The notes beneath the pieces were generated by a model, which was not told the DNA's origin, did not search any database, and worked only from the letters and a program-made list of their open reading frames with translations. From the NCBI GenBank assembly GCA_018881555.1, contig JACAXG010000239.1, positions 62,001 to 126,000 on the forward strand: a DNA stretch of 64,000 nt, read 5' to 3'. The translations under genes and the position numbers were made by a program. This DNA is from Amblyornis subalaris (lineage: Eukaryota > Chordata > Aves > Passeriformes > Ptilonorhynchidae). This document shows positions 22,231 to 34,827 of this stretch, in pieces. Each line of letters begins with the position of its first letter. The stretch's first letter is position 1.

Positions 22231-25200
22231 CAGGACTTACTTAACATTTATTTGGATAAGAAAGAGAAACATTTTGAAGAGGCAGAAGTAGATACTATTG
22301 ATTTTTTTAGGGGACAAACAACTGTTATTTGGACAGCTCAGGACAAAGCCTATGATATAAACACAAAGGAGACTGCAATGTAAAATGAAAAAAAATGCAG
22401 TGAGAACTTTGCAGAAGAAATTGAATTGCAGTAGAAAAAGCAAGAGAGAGATTTGTACTGATCGGTAAAATTTAAGTATTGGAGTAGGATAGCTTTAATT
22501 ACAAAGAGAAGACGATGAGCTAAGGATAAAGCTAACAGAGAAGAGCTGGAAAATGGCTGTGATGTGGCAATGGGACAAAATGGAGCAAGGCATGACAATA
22601 AAGTGAGATATAGTCAGAAATTTTATATTTTTATGGAANACCACTAATTATCTAGGGAAGAACAAAACTATGAGAGTATTAGTCCGCACATCTAAATTTC
22701 TAAGTAATGAAACAAAAATATCACCTCAAGAGTGGAGTTTCACAGAGGTGGATTTCTTTCCTACCTCTTAAATCAACAAGTAAAGACAAACTATTCATGA
22801 TCACTTCAGGGGTAAAAAAATAGGAAAAATAAACAAACAAACAAAAAACCATAAATAATCAAAACTTAAAAAAATGTCTGTTGAAATAGTAACTTATTTC
22901 AATATCAAAAGAATTCATTCCTTCAAATACCCACTAAACCAATATATCAGAATGGCTGAAGAGTATTTATGCTCTACAATTTCCACCTGAATTCTACAGA
23001 CTCACTGTTAAAATCAATTANAATGAGTAAACAATTGATCAATAGGCTGGACTACAAAAGAAAGAGAAGAACCTGGAAAATCACCAACTGTTTCTAAGGA
23101 GATGTTAAAGAACTTTATTTCAGTAAAATAATGGGGCCTAAGAAAATCTTATTTTTAATGACCAAAGACATTTTCATAAAAGTTATTGTTCGGGTTCCAT
23201 AATCTGGCAATATTAAAAGATCCAGAGGCTTCTGGAACTTTCAAAAATATATAATAAATTTTTGTGAGAAATGAAGAAAGTTTTTGCTGAGGCTGTAACT
23301 GGCAGAATTGTGCTAGCAGATACTTTGGCTCAAAATTCTNATGACGTCTCAAAGAAAAGAAGCAGCAGCAAGAAACAGCCTGTAATATTTTATTCTTATG
23401 CTGGAAAACTTTGGGCCAATTATTGTTCCTGTGACAGAAACTGCATCCAGCCTTTTAATACTGGGAACCTTGGTATGAGACAGGACAGCCGAGGGCTTTG
23501 CTGATGTAATGCTAATAATTGCACACTAATAGGCTTCCATGAAATTCGTGTATAACTCTGTGCTGGATTTCTCTTCAAGAAAAAAAAATCAATCTATTAT
23601 ATATTATAATATATATATANACACATATATATATTTTATATATATATATAAAATTATATATTAGATGTATAACTTCTGGACAAATTTTGCAATGAAACAG
23701 GTAGAGTAATGTACCTAAGATACCAAGCTCCATCTAAGTACTTATTTTAAAAGGTTAGGAAGTCTTTCAGGTTCCATATAGAAATATGCAAGGCAACTGA
23801 TATTTTTAAATTATATAGAATTGATTGNTAAAAGAATAAAAATTGTGTCTCACTTTTATATTTATAAACATTTATTCTTTCCAAAAAATGCAAAGTGAAT
23901 CTGATCACCAAGTAAATAAAAACAACATGAACAAAGCCCCACAAAGCACTAGTCAAACTTCTGCAGTCCCTCAAACTACTACACAAAGAGAGAATCTCTA
24001 TTTTTGGTTCTTAAAAGGGAGGAAGAACAAATGAAATTGTATACATTCTAGAAAGACAAATTAATTTGGAGGTCATACAACTTTTAAATTTTTTAATGGG
24101 TTCTATTTTTCTATTTGTAGCACTCAGCAGAATGCAGAAATACTTCTGTCTCTCTTATCATCTAGTATGGCATCTTCTGAATAGTAGTAATAATTCACAT
24201 AAAGAAAATTTTTGTACACATACTAAGAAATTGAAACAGTACTTGACAGAGGGCTAAATTTAATAAAATTTCTGTCCTTCCTAATACCAAAGATTACTGC
24301 ATAAATTATCCAGTTTAAAGAAAATCACTGCACAAGTGAAAGTTCATATACAATGTGGATCTTACTGCAATGGCAGATTAAAATGTCCATAAAAAAAGGA
24401 ATATAAGGAAAAAATCATACATTTCACTGTAAATGTCAAGTAGTGCTATTCTGAAAAATGTCACAGCAATAATTACATGAAAATGGTTCCAGCTAGTATG
24501 TACTGTATGGTCACATTCAGTGTATGAATCAAGGGAAGTTAATATTAACACTGGTTGCTCTAAGAGCATCTAACTACCTTCTAGAGTAACAGCTCTTCTA
24601 AAGAAATTTATGCAGCTATAAAATAGCCAAATATTAAAATTTGATTTATAGGACCAGGACCAAAATGCAATTTCTTTTATATTAACTTTAAAATTAAAAA
24701 ATACATGTGTACTTGTGAACTCAATGCTAGAAGACTTCCGGGTCAGTGACTTGAGCTCCTGTTATTGAAGGCAGACATAGTTTATAAGCCTTTTTGTACA
24801 TTTCTTAATCTTCATCTTAGAAGGTTTTTGAATTTTTGTGTCCTTCACTGCTCTGAATAAAATGTTGTTCCAATACTTGACTGTTCTCATGGTTTGAAAT
24901 TACTAATTAGCAACAGAAATTTATTCATGCTCACATTATATTTTTTTCTTCTTTTGACAACTTTATCCTTTAGCTTTAATAGGTCTCCTCTTGCCTGATT
25001 TTTCAGTATCTAAACAAAGAGTGTTGATATTCTCTCTCCTCTTCTTTCTACTTAAGTAAGCCAAAGACTTTTTTTTTTCAGTAGAACAAGTTCTATATTT
25101 TTATTTTCCTTTTATCTGTCTTTCCCTATATCTGCTGGCAGATTTTATCAGTGCAATATTCCAACAAGATTTTAGCGCAGTCCTGTGCAATAACATTCTC

Positions 25201-26067
25201 AGCTCTGCTGGAAATAACTCACGTGTTAAAATCTTAGATCTCATTTACTTTTCCCAGTCAGTCATCACATGCTGGAGAGCTTTATAGGCATCCTATGGCA
25301 AGGAACACAACAAGGTTTTAATGGGCTGCCTGCAGTTCATCAGACGAAAACTTTCCAGTACTCAGGATAACTCTGATTTTCCCAATTTGCAAGGTTAACC
25401 AAGATTCTCTATATCNGTCTGACTCCTTCATAGTGACTGTACTTTCCCATGGTTTTTAATCCATCAGTCTTCTGAGTTAACAGACAGTTACCTTTAAACA
25501 GATGTTATTAATATTAAGAAGGAGATAACAAAAAGCAATCAAGCAAAAATNCCTTTCTAAAGTCAGGCACAACTTCCTAAAAAATTTAAGTCCATGCAGA
25601 AGGTTTTTTTTGTATTTCTCTGGCTTGTCATCCTGTGCCACAAAAGAATTATTGCCCCTCTAAACCAATAAGGAAGTTCCTAAAAAGGGATTAGTACAAG
25701 TAACAGCTTTTTTAAAAAATTTGTCTGGCCTATCACAGATTACCATAGTAGAAACATTTTTATTTAGAAAAAAATAAATAAAAAGGCGAGACAGAGAGAG
25801 AGGAAGAAAGGAAGGNGAAGAGTATGAAGACCAACAAAATAGGTAAGTATATTTTTAATGTGATATGGGCTGATGAAGCTCCAGAAAATTGAAATATAAA
25901 AGTAGAAAAGCAGAGACTTACATATCCATAGTCAAAACCAATGATATTGGAATATCATGTTGAAAATACATCCAGTCAATCTAAGAACTAGAACTTGAGC
26001 CTTGGGGGAGTAATTCTGTATTTCACTGAGAGGAATATATGGGTAACTTTAACTTTTTAGAGAGAAG
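22231..26067. other. AT-rich noncoding stretch
   Basis: A long AT-dinucleotide tract (23597-23662) and an ACAAACAAACAA run near 22833-22846 were seen. No exon, RNA or mobile-element ends were recognised. Confidence 0.6.
23597..23662. repeat. AT-dinucleotide palindromic tract
   Basis: About 66 bp of TA/AT alternation with one N and short interruptions. It is self-complementary and can form a cruciform; such tracts are often misassembled. Confidence 0.9.
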
Positions 26068-26574
26068 TGATCCTGTCGCAGGAAGGGGGTCCAGCTGCTG
26101 ATATCCAGCTCCGGTATGCCTGCAACCTTGATAGAGAGCATCCCGCAGAGAACAACTCTCGCAGGGGCACTGGCAAGCCTTCCTAGGCCACGGGTGATTT
26201 CAGTAGGTGTAGCAGTCTTTCAGCTACAAGTGATTCAGCTCTTTTGCGAAATCACCCCAGGCAGACTCGGCGACAGAGAGACAGGAGCCTCGTACAGCTG
26301 TTCCAGAGAGGTAGCTTTGTTGTCCAAACCACCCTGAGAAGGGGAGGCCAGGGACGAAAGCTCGCTGGTGTCAAGGGTCGAGGCATGGGTTCACATGGTG
26401 AAAACAGGGGGTGGGGTGGAAACCAATTAGCCAACGGGGTACAGGCTATTACCATGAGGGAACAAGGAATGTTGGGAACTCGCCATGACCCNGAGGAGAG
26501 TTGATGTCTCTGACTACCTTCAGGGCAGTGCTGGAAGCTCTGGTCTTGAGGGCTCACAGGTCTCCATATGATCC
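26068..26574 (-). mobile_element. Solo ERV LTR with perfect 6-bp target duplication
   Basis: The hexamer TGATCC stands at 26068-26073 and again at 26569-26574. Between them lies a 495-bp GC-richer block (26074-26568). Its plus-strand start TGTCGC corresponds to a minus-strand 3' end GCGACA. The other end reads TATGGA on the minus strand, where TG is expected, so one terminal base seems changed. A 6-bp duplication is typical of class II (ERVK-like) elements. The central text resembles an avian LTR on the minus strand (TCTGCCTGGGGTGATTTCGC at its U5-like part). No internal retroviral genes flank it, so it is a solo LTR. An open minus-strand frame over 26252-26665 crosses the LTR edge and is not a gene. 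Confidence 0.7.
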
Positions 26575-27425
26575 CAAGAACACCTNGATCAGTAGTGCTT
26601 GCAGATGAACAAAATGTAACAGTGCAGGTAGGATTTAAATCTTGGCCCAGGCCTAAAATGAGCATTGTAAAAATTAGTCAAAGCATCAGCTACCGTGCCA
26701 TTTGGAACAAAATTTTAGGCTTCAAAATCTCTCTGCAGTGCCAGGGAGCAGTAGCACCTTCCAGTAAGATCTGCAAGACAGCAGTGCTGTTATGGCAGTT
26801 GATAAAACACTGAGGATAGTGACTGGCCTTTGAGGAGAAGAGAACTTTACAAAGTTAAATATAGTACTTCTATCCAAGTCTAAAACTGTCTTGAAAGTAA
26901 GATTTTAAAACTCTATTTTCTAAGTATCTGATAAAACTCGTTTCTTTCCTTTGAAATACAACATGATAGATAATAAAACTATGGATTTGCTTTCAGTTTC
27001 TCTATAAATACTAGGTATCCTCTTTAAAAAGTTTAAGGTGGGCTTAAGAAAGGGGGTTTTTGCAACAGCTGAGCATGCTCAGTGGAGGAAGTTTGCCATC
27101 TACAGGATCTATAAGACTAAGAGATGTTTCATTTTAAAGTCTTNGACACAGGATAAAAAAAAAAAGGGATTGAAGGGATTGTATAGAATTTGTTTTGGGT
27201 TGCTCCAGTAACTCTTCAACAAAGGAAAGGGCTGACCANGTAGGGATAAAGAAAGTAGAACTGTTTTCTGGTTCTGCTTGCAGATTCTTTTCTCCATTTA
27301 AATATTTGTGAATTATCACATTTTAAAGTGAAACCTTAGGTTTTGGAGACATTTTTGTAATCCTTTCCTTTCAAGAATGGGGGTGAAAATTTCACCACTG
27401 GATTGGGGGATTGAGACCATCCTGG
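26575..27425. other. Noncoding stretch, nothing recognised
   Basis: No repeat end or exon was identified. It separates two minus-strand LTRs. Confidence 0.55.
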
Positions 27426-28159
27426 TGTTACGACCCACCTCTGAGGTGAGGTAACTGTAATTCTTGATAAGAGATTCCTTGGGGTGGATTAGAGTGAAAC
27501 GACAGTGAATGACCTGTATAAATTCATATATATCATCTGTAGAAATATAACAATATAGAAGTATAAAAATATGACTTAAGAAAACATATAAGGAAAAGAA
27601 AGGAAGAGAAAGGAAGGACAAGAGTAGACAGTGAAGAGGAAAGATATCAACACCTGTGGATACACAATATGAAAGGTAAATGTCTGGTCACATGCTTTGA
27701 TCCATTTGGGGTGGGGGAAGCCCATGAAACAAAAAGTTCAACAGGTTGATATACGCTCAGGTTCGGGTGGGAACACCCAGGTACCTCCCCTGGGGGGAGA
27801 GTTTTAACACCGTGGATCATGTGCAGTCCTCTGATCAAAGGCCCCAGAAATTAAGCATCTGGCAATGCTTTGATGGTTGTTGCAGATGCCATTTCTCCCA
27901 TGACTTAGGATGATAAGTGTATAAGCACTTGCTTCCTTTCCCACAGTTTGCCACAGTGGGAGTTTTTGTCCAGATGCATTTACCAGGATGTGCTAACCAG
28001 ACCTCACCTCTGGCTGGTCTGCAGTTAACACCTCCCTGTCATGAATTTCTCCCTTCTGTGCTTATCCCAAGCCCACTGTGGTGACTTATTCTATGGCAAG
28101 TTCATTCTGTGTCCTTGACTGTGTTTGAGACAAGCAACTGTGTTCTTCAAGTCCTTACA
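27426..28159 (-). mobile_element. Candidate ERV LTR, minus strand
   Basis: Plus-strand TGTTACGACC at 27426 would be the reverse complement of an LTR 3' end (GGTCGTAACA). The text after it ('GGGGTGGATTAGAGTGAAAC', 27480-27499) resembles a recurrent avian LTR. The far end was placed at CTTACA (28154-28159), giving TG...CA ends and near-identical flanks CCTGG/CATGG (four of five bases). A CR1 begins directly after it. The element may instead resume beyond that CR1 and end near 28863. Confidence 0.5.
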
Positions 28160-28162
28160 CAT

Positions 28163-28685
28163 GGGGTCACACAAAATCACAGAATTCCAGAATGGTTAAG
28201 GTTGGAAGGGACCACAGTGGATCATCTGGTCCAACCTCCCTTCTCAAGCAGGATCATCCCATGGCACAGGAAAGTATCCAGACAGTTCTTGAACATCTTC
28301 ATTAAGGGATACTCCACAACCTCTCTGGACAGTCTGTTCCAGTTCACACTCACCCATACAGAAAAGTTCTTCCTCATGTTCAGGCAGAACTTCCCATGCA
28401 TCAGTTTCTGCCCGTTGCCTCTTGTTTTATTGGTTGGCACCAACAAGAGCCTGGCTCCATTCTCTTGACACCCTCCCTTCAAATACTTGTATATATTGAT
28501 AAGATCCCCTCTCAATCTTCTCTTCTCCAGGCTAAACAGGCCCAGATCCCTCGGGATCCCTCTCATACAGGAGTTGCTCCAGTCCCCTAATTGTATTCAT
28601 AGCCCAGTGCTGGAATCACGCCAGGAGCTCCATGCCTCTCTTATACTGTGGGACCCAGACCTGGACAACATCTTGAGTCCTGCAA
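28163..28685 (-). mobile_element. CR1 LINE 3' fragment, minus strand
   Basis: Plus-strand AATCACAGAATTCCAGAATGG followed by TTGGAAGGGACC is the reverse complement of the CR1 3' tail. Beyond it lie the reverse complements of well-known CR1 segments (TTCTTCCTCATGTTCAG; CCCCTCTCAATCTTCTCTTC; CTCCAGTCCCCTAATTG). The copy is 5'-truncated after about 520 bp, as most CR1 copies are. It carries the last part of the ORF2 region and the 3' UTR and is inactive. Confidence 0.93.
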
Positions 28686-30992
28686 TAATGGTATGAAAAT
28701 GACGTATTGATCCATTAGTAGCTCCATCTTGATGATCTAGGTGACTTAGTCTTTAATTTGACACTTTGAGCTCTTCTTTCTGCAAGTCCATCTGTTGGGT
28801 CCTTCAGAACTCTTGAGAAGCTTAGCTCCTCGTGCTGCAAGGATTCAAGGCCCAGGTCTTACAATGGCCAAGTTTTGCAACGTTAGTAAAGACTTCTGAG
28901 AAAACTGAGAATGGTAAATGTACAGTCAGAGTTAGGAATTATAAAATGCGGGTCATTAGTAGATAAATAAGTACAGGTTCCTAAAGGAAGAAAGTAAGGA
29001 AACTCATCAGTTTAATGCTATTATATATATATAAGAATATTATATGACTAAAGTTAATGCCACATTTTCAAAAGACATATTGTGAGAAATCGAAATTTGT
29101 ATTAAAGTGTGATCTAAGATGCCTATCAGTTCAAGCTGCAAAAGGAGAAATGAGGAATTCAATTAGCCGAAGTACTANTTAAACACCAGACCTGTCAAAG
29201 CTGGGATGTCTCTAATGACGTGCTGAGGCACCTAATAATATTTTAAGATTAAAATAAAGAAATAAATTAGAATTGAGGCATCTGTAGGGCTGAATGACCA
29301 NGTAAAAGGCAATATTTTGGATTAGAATTTTCCAAGTCATAGGTCACATTCTGAGATGAAATATTAATTCCAGATCAAGATAGGCTGACAGAAATGCTTA
29401 ACCAGCTACTCGAATGCAGATGAAAGTACTCAAAGTTAACTAAGCTAATGAATGAAGTTGTTACACCAAGCAATAAAGAGGAACTTGGCAATACTAATAC
29501 TGCAATGTTGATTCTGCTTGCAGTACTGAGCTTTTAGGGTGAGATTTCCTGATAGTTTAAACCAATCTTAATCTGAGTTTATGCAATTTTACTTCACTAT
29601 GTCTGATTTATGCTAGCACAGATGGGAATGTGCAGTTATCCAGGTCAGGGAGATAATTTGGCTAAAAATTATACCTATATTTATGGAGGGGGATGAGAAG
29701 AGACGAGAAGGAGTTAGTTTCCTGCTGAATCAATCAGTGGAAGGAGGAAAAAGAGGCTGACCAGTAGAACTCTACCCCTGTAAACCATTAAAATATAATC
29801 AGTGTAACAAAATTCTATTCATTAATTGTTGATAATTAATCTGTTCATTAATATGGTTTTAAAAATAATTTAATATGGTCATGAATAAATATGAAATGGC
29901 TTATCTGAGAATTTTTTCTTTTTGACACTAAAATATCATAGAGGATTTCTTTAAATAACTCTTACTNCTTTTTTCTGTTCTGTACTCACAGAGATATTTC
30001 CAGGGTCATAAACATCAAAGTCTATTGCAACACTTTTCTTGCCCGCCAAAATTATACAGATAATTTANAGAATATAAGAAATAAACCAAAACCAATCAAC
30101 ACGTATTCTACAATTTTGTTAAGAAAATATGCCTGTTCTGATTACTGCTAGTGCTTTAATGATTACTATCAGTGACAGAAACGTGCGGGTTTGTTTCCTT
30201 ACTGTAATTGCATAGTTTCTTTATTGTAATCTTTTTTCTCTTCTGTGTTTTCCTATAAAGCAGGGGAGCCTGGGTACCCTATTTCTGGAATTCTGTCCTT
30301 GTCTAAAGCAAGAATACTTTATTTATTTATTTATTTATTTATTTCTCAAATGTAGCAAGTTGTATGACTGTCTCCATGTGATTTGGTTTTTTACTTGGTC
30401 TGTTGTTATTTACATAAATGCCTTCTTACCTCTTGTTAATCTGTTTCCCTGTCTGATAATTCATTTAGTGATTTCCATGATTATTTTGTTATCAGACAGA
30501 TAGACATATTTTTCTGAGTACTTGCAGCAGTATCAACATCACGCATTATTTGTTTTAGTAATAATTTTTTCCCCATTTTTATATTTGTATATTTGTATTT
30601 TGATTTTCATATAATCATTCCTCTATTTCTCTCTTTGATTCTCTTAAANATAAATATTAATGTAGACCATGTATTGATGAAAAAGACATGTCAGAAAACT
30701 CTGTTAAAGGTTTTTACCAAAATGAATGAGCATCAGAAAACAAGATTCTTCATTTGGGGTTTTATATGGCATTTCTGTGCCTCCAGATGTGTTTGGTGTT
30801 ACTGTTACAAGTTGAAATGCACATAAAAGCACAAACAGTGACAAGTAACATGTTTATTCTTTACAAGGCCACTATATAACAATACTGCCATAGGGAATGT
30901 GCAGAGATTCAATCTTTTCCTCATAAGGCGGTTGGTGCCAGCTGATTGCCATCATGCCTCATAGTCCCACCAAACATCACATTCACACACAT
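28686..30992. other. AT-rich noncoding stretch
   Basis: Simple repeats (TA run 29023-29033; ATTT run 30317-30343) are the only recognised content. The first 180 bp could be the remainder of the preceding LTR if the CR1 was inserted into it. Confidence 0.55.
30317..30343. repeat. (ATTT)n microsatellite
   Basis: About seven tetranucleotide units, uninterrupted. Confidence 0.95.
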
Positions 30993-31280
30993 TGTGAGGG
31001 TGCAACCTTTGCTCATCACCAGATGCCCACCAAGCCGTTCCCTCACTCCCCTTTCATCAACAGGACAGGAGGAGAAAATAAGGTAGAAAATCTCACAGGT
31101 CAAGATAAGGACAGGGGGAACATGAAGCAATTACCTTCCCTGGCAAAACAGACTTGACTTGAGGAAATTTATTTAATTGGTTGTCAGTTAAAAACAGAGT
31201 ATGATAGTGATAAATAAGAACAACACTAAAAACATCTTTGTCCCCACTCCACCTACTCCCCAGGCTAAAGCTCACTTATG
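30993..31280 (-). mobile_element. Truncated ERV LTR (R-U5 part), minus strand, same family as 34828-35329
   Basis: The plus strand starts TGTGAGGGTG, the reverse complement of an LTR end like ...CCACCACA. It then follows the reverse complement of an avian LTR: ATGCCCACCAAGCCG, TCAAGATAAGGACAGG, GGCAAAACAGACTTGACTTG. TTTATT at 31168-31173 gives AATAAA on the minus strand. The U3 part is missing; the sequence runs into a CR1 from about 31293. Confidence 0.8.
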
Positions 31281-31292
31281 TACTCTCCAGTA

Positions 31293-31700
31293 TATGAAAG
31301 ACATGGACACACCGGAAAAAATCCGGTGGACGTCTACCCATATGGTCCAGCTGGTGCTGGATTTTGTTCAGCCTGAAGAAGAGAAGGCTGAGGGTGGATG
31401 TTACTGAGGACTTCAATTACCTAAGGAAACATCCGGGAGAAGATGGATCTAGAGCTTTCTAGGAGATGGAAAGCAACACGAGAAAGGGAAATGAACAACG
31501 AGCTGCAATTTAATATTACAATAAAATATTTCTGAAGGGAAAACTAAAATAGAGGAATTGCAGAACTCCCTATTGTAGCTTTAAACATGGGCTGAACAAG
31601 ATCTTGAGCTCCTTAGTACAACTGAACTTGCTTTGAGCAGAAGATTGGAATAGGCAACTTGAAGGTGCCTTCCAATCTAAATTATTCTGTGATTGTACAA
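31293..31700 (+). mobile_element. Old CR1 LINE 3' fragment
   Basis: The segment TGTTCAGCCTGAAGAAGAGA near 31367 is the conserved CR1 'FSLEKRRL'-like region. The tail GGTGCCTTCCAATCTAAATT then ATTCTGTGATTG at about 31663-31695 is a decayed CR1 3' end. Middle parts are diverged. It is inactive. Confidence 0.8.
31310..31328. other. Perfect 7-bp inverted repeat
   Basis: CACCGGA and TCCGGTG flank five A residues. It lies at the 5' edge of the CR1 fragment, near its junction with the LTR. It may be coincidental. Confidence 0.7.
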
Positions 31701-33332
31701 TTCAAATTCAAGGAGTGTTCTGACAGTCAATGAATAATTAACAGAGATAATTTTCAAACAAGTATAAGGCTTCCTCCTTACGAAAGTAAACAAATACATT
31801 TACTTTCCCNTGTGTATGTCAAGTAAAAATTCTGTGAAAACAAGTTTTGTTTTCAATNTGTTGCATTCCAGAACGGTACATGCAAAAGCAAAAATACTAG
31901 ATAGGAGAAAAAAAGTTGCTTTTATGTTGTTTAAAACTGGTTTAATCATTAGTTGTGCTGCTTCTGAAGGGAGAACTAGGGTGAATAGAACTGCATAAAC
32001 TTTAGAGACATGTTCCAAAATCTGGGAAAAAAACATCTTGCAGTGAAAACTATTTCATCATTGGATACACTGAGTAAATATTCAGCAGGCTGAGCTATTC
32101 AATAAATGTGTTTAATTGGCACAAATATCTAGATCCTGATTCAGTTATTTCTGTGCTGCATCATTAATTCCCTTGACAACACAAAACAAAGATTTAGTCT
32201 GATTCTTTTTTAACAGAAACAGAGCTTATTCCCGGTTTGAGTTTTTTATTTTACAGACAACAAAGATAAAATAAACCTGTGCATAATTACATCTTCATAT
32301 CGATCCTGTATACTCCTGTTTAAGCATTATTTGGGAATGTAAGTCCCATATCAGTTTCCAGGTGTTTTGTTTTGTTTTATTACATAATATGGGACCATAG
32401 CAATATTCCCATGACAATCTTATGCATCACAAGATTGGGAAAAATTGTCTTTAGTCAGTTTCTTTCTGGCACTATTTCTTTTCCACAGCTGTTATGGCTC
32501 TCCTACTCACTCTGGCTTTGTATTTGTTTTTATTGTAATTCTTAGTAGGTCTCTATTGCCTTTATTTCTGCTAGTTTTTGCCAACTAAATGCAAGCTTAT
32601 ATTCTCTAATGGCTATATTGAAAGGATGTAATTCTTCTAAGCTATCCAAACAAAAAATACACTAATACAAAAATACGGCTGATTTACCCATTAAAAATCA
32701 ATTCATTTCATATCACGGATAATAAATTTCCAGTCATTTGAACACTGACTATTCTTTGGTGTAACATGACACTTGTCATCAACAGACCATAAATCTCTTT
32801 ACAAAGGGGGCTAACAACATTATTGCCCTTTTAATGGTCCCAACTGGCAGATTGAGTAAGTGGTAGCAGAACCTTCCTTTTTGTCTGATTCATGATTATT
32901 TAAACATACCATCCTGCAAAAGCAGCCTCTAGTTCAAGAATGGCCAGTTATGCTGATTTGTCTCATAGATACAAAGCATTTTGGAAAAAATAAGCGTATA
33001 AGTGCTCACTAAAATGCCAACAGCTTTCATAGTCTGCATCTCTCTTGTGATATATTTCCTTTTGATTATTTGGTTTTTATTTGATTTTTGTACTTTCAAA
33101 CCTAGCTGCTATCTGCATAACAGTCTAGTTCTTCCTTTCTGAACATCTTCACTCTGAGGCAAGAAAACACTCTAACTCTATATTGATGCTTCTTTTTTCT
33201 CTATTCTCAGACTATTTTTCCTGTAATTTACCATCAACAAAGCTTCTATATTAACAGAATTACTATAGCATCTTCTGTAGCCCAGAATGCTCCGTGGCCT
33301 ATCATGTCCTGTGAAGCCAATCCTCATAAAAA

Positions 33333-33358
33333 ACTTTATGTGAAGACTTTATGTGAAG
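33333..33358. repeat. Perfect 13-bp tandem duplication
   Basis: ACTTTATGTGAAG is repeated once without mismatch, consistent with a recent slippage duplication. Confidence 0.95.
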
Positions 33359-34565
33359 CTGAAATTAAATTATCTGTCTCTGTTTCATAAAATTNTTTCA
33401 GGTGCAGATTTAGATCACATCAGAGGTAAAATTTCATTCTGTAATTTCAAGATGTGTTTCACTGCAGTTCTATGTAGCATGTAAAAAACCACATTTTGGT
33501 ATTTGAGATAACATACATTTATAAATANTTTTGCAGTTAAATCCAAATATGTGGTAGCTTACATTAGATTTTTCTATATTGCATTGCTTTCCATAGATAG
33601 TGATGTGACCTTACTACAGTCTTCTCAATTTACATGCCTTTTGCGATGGATGACATAGTAACTAGTTCTCAATCCAGGCATAATTCATTCAGAAATTGTC
33701 TTCCATATGAGACAATGTCTGTCTTCAGATAAGCTCTAAAAACTTCTCTGGAAGCATATACTCAAATGGTGACTGGCACATTGGTGTCAGAGTCTAAGCA
33801 CTGGTGCTTTACAGAGTAGTGCTTCAGTGCCATGTTATGAACTTTCCCAAATAATGTTCTTATGTAGCAGTTGTCCCAATATATCAGTAAAAGGCGTTTC
33901 AAAAAACACATGCTGTGCCCAAAATTAAATTAATTTTATCTGGAACCTTACGTAATGCATCTTGTCCTGTGATACTTACACTGATGACAAAGACTTCTGT
34001 CATCTGGCCTGAATCCATTTTTCTTTCTTCATGAATCAGACTGTATCTGGACTGATTTTCATATTTTGTGCTTCAGTAATGATAACACTTTCTCTAGTGA
34101 CCAGTCATATTCTGTCTGAACTGATGTCCTTTCTGGTCCTCAGATGTTACACTTGTAGACATTCAGTTCCATAGATTCCACTGTTGAGCTGAAATTCTTT
34201 CTTTTCTGACCTTGTGTGAAAATGGAGACAGGTCATTAGGTTTTTAATTTGCCATGCAGTGTCTTGAAAATTTGTGTTCAAATGGCTTCTCATCAACTCT
34301 GGTTTTCCAAAATTGTTCTTTCTTATCTAGAATAATGTAGAAACTAATTGCTGCTGTCCTAATAATCCACTAAACTCTCTATGAATCAGAGAAATCTAAA
34401 TTTCATTTCCATTTCTGCTAATCCACAGAGAAGACGAATNCACTTTAGGTAAATCCTTTCTTTTATATCTGCGTAAAACTCTGAATCTGTCACTGAAGAC
34501 TACGTACTACATTCATTATGCTGTCACGCTTGTGTGGAGCTGTCACATCTCACTCCTACAGAGAA

Positions 34566-34607
34566 GGGAGCACCCAGAATTCATAAGGGAGCACCCAAAA
34601 TTCATAG
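34566..34607. repeat. 21-bp tandem duplication
   Basis: GGGAGCACCCAGAATTCATAA is followed directly by a copy with two changes (G to A inside, A to G at the end). Confidence 0.95.
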
Positions 34608-34827
34608 ATCCTCATGGGTGAAAAAGAATGGCAAAATTCAAAAGNATCCAAAAAATCTCACAAAATTTTATTAGCATACTACACAGTCAACATGGAAATT
34701 GATGTAGGCTTTGCCCCTATCTTCTAATAGTAAGAGGAATAAAAGAATAAAAGAAAAGAGGGAAAAAAGAGAAAGTGAATGGGAAATCAGATGGGAGAGA
34801 AAAGGAGATCGCCAGTCCTGGGTCCAG

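Larger units (their letters stand above)
31701..34827. other. AT-rich noncoding stretch with two short tandem duplications
   Basis: Perfect 13-bp tandem copies of ACTTTATGTGAAG occupy 33333-33358, and near-perfect 21-bp copies lie at 34566-34607. No exon, LTR end or CR1 tail was recognised. The A/G-rich part 34735-34800 could belong to the LTR that follows. Confidence 0.55.

Noticed and set aside
26252..26665. 137-codon minus-strand open frame, the longest in the window
   Set aside because: It lies mostly in a solo LTR, crosses its boundary and contains Ns. It is a chance frame in GC-richer repeat sequence.
28109..28566. Opposite-strand open frames of 119 and 114 codons
   Set aside because: They run through the minus-strand CR1 fragment and mostly translate its noncoding or antisense text; no intact LINE protein is present.
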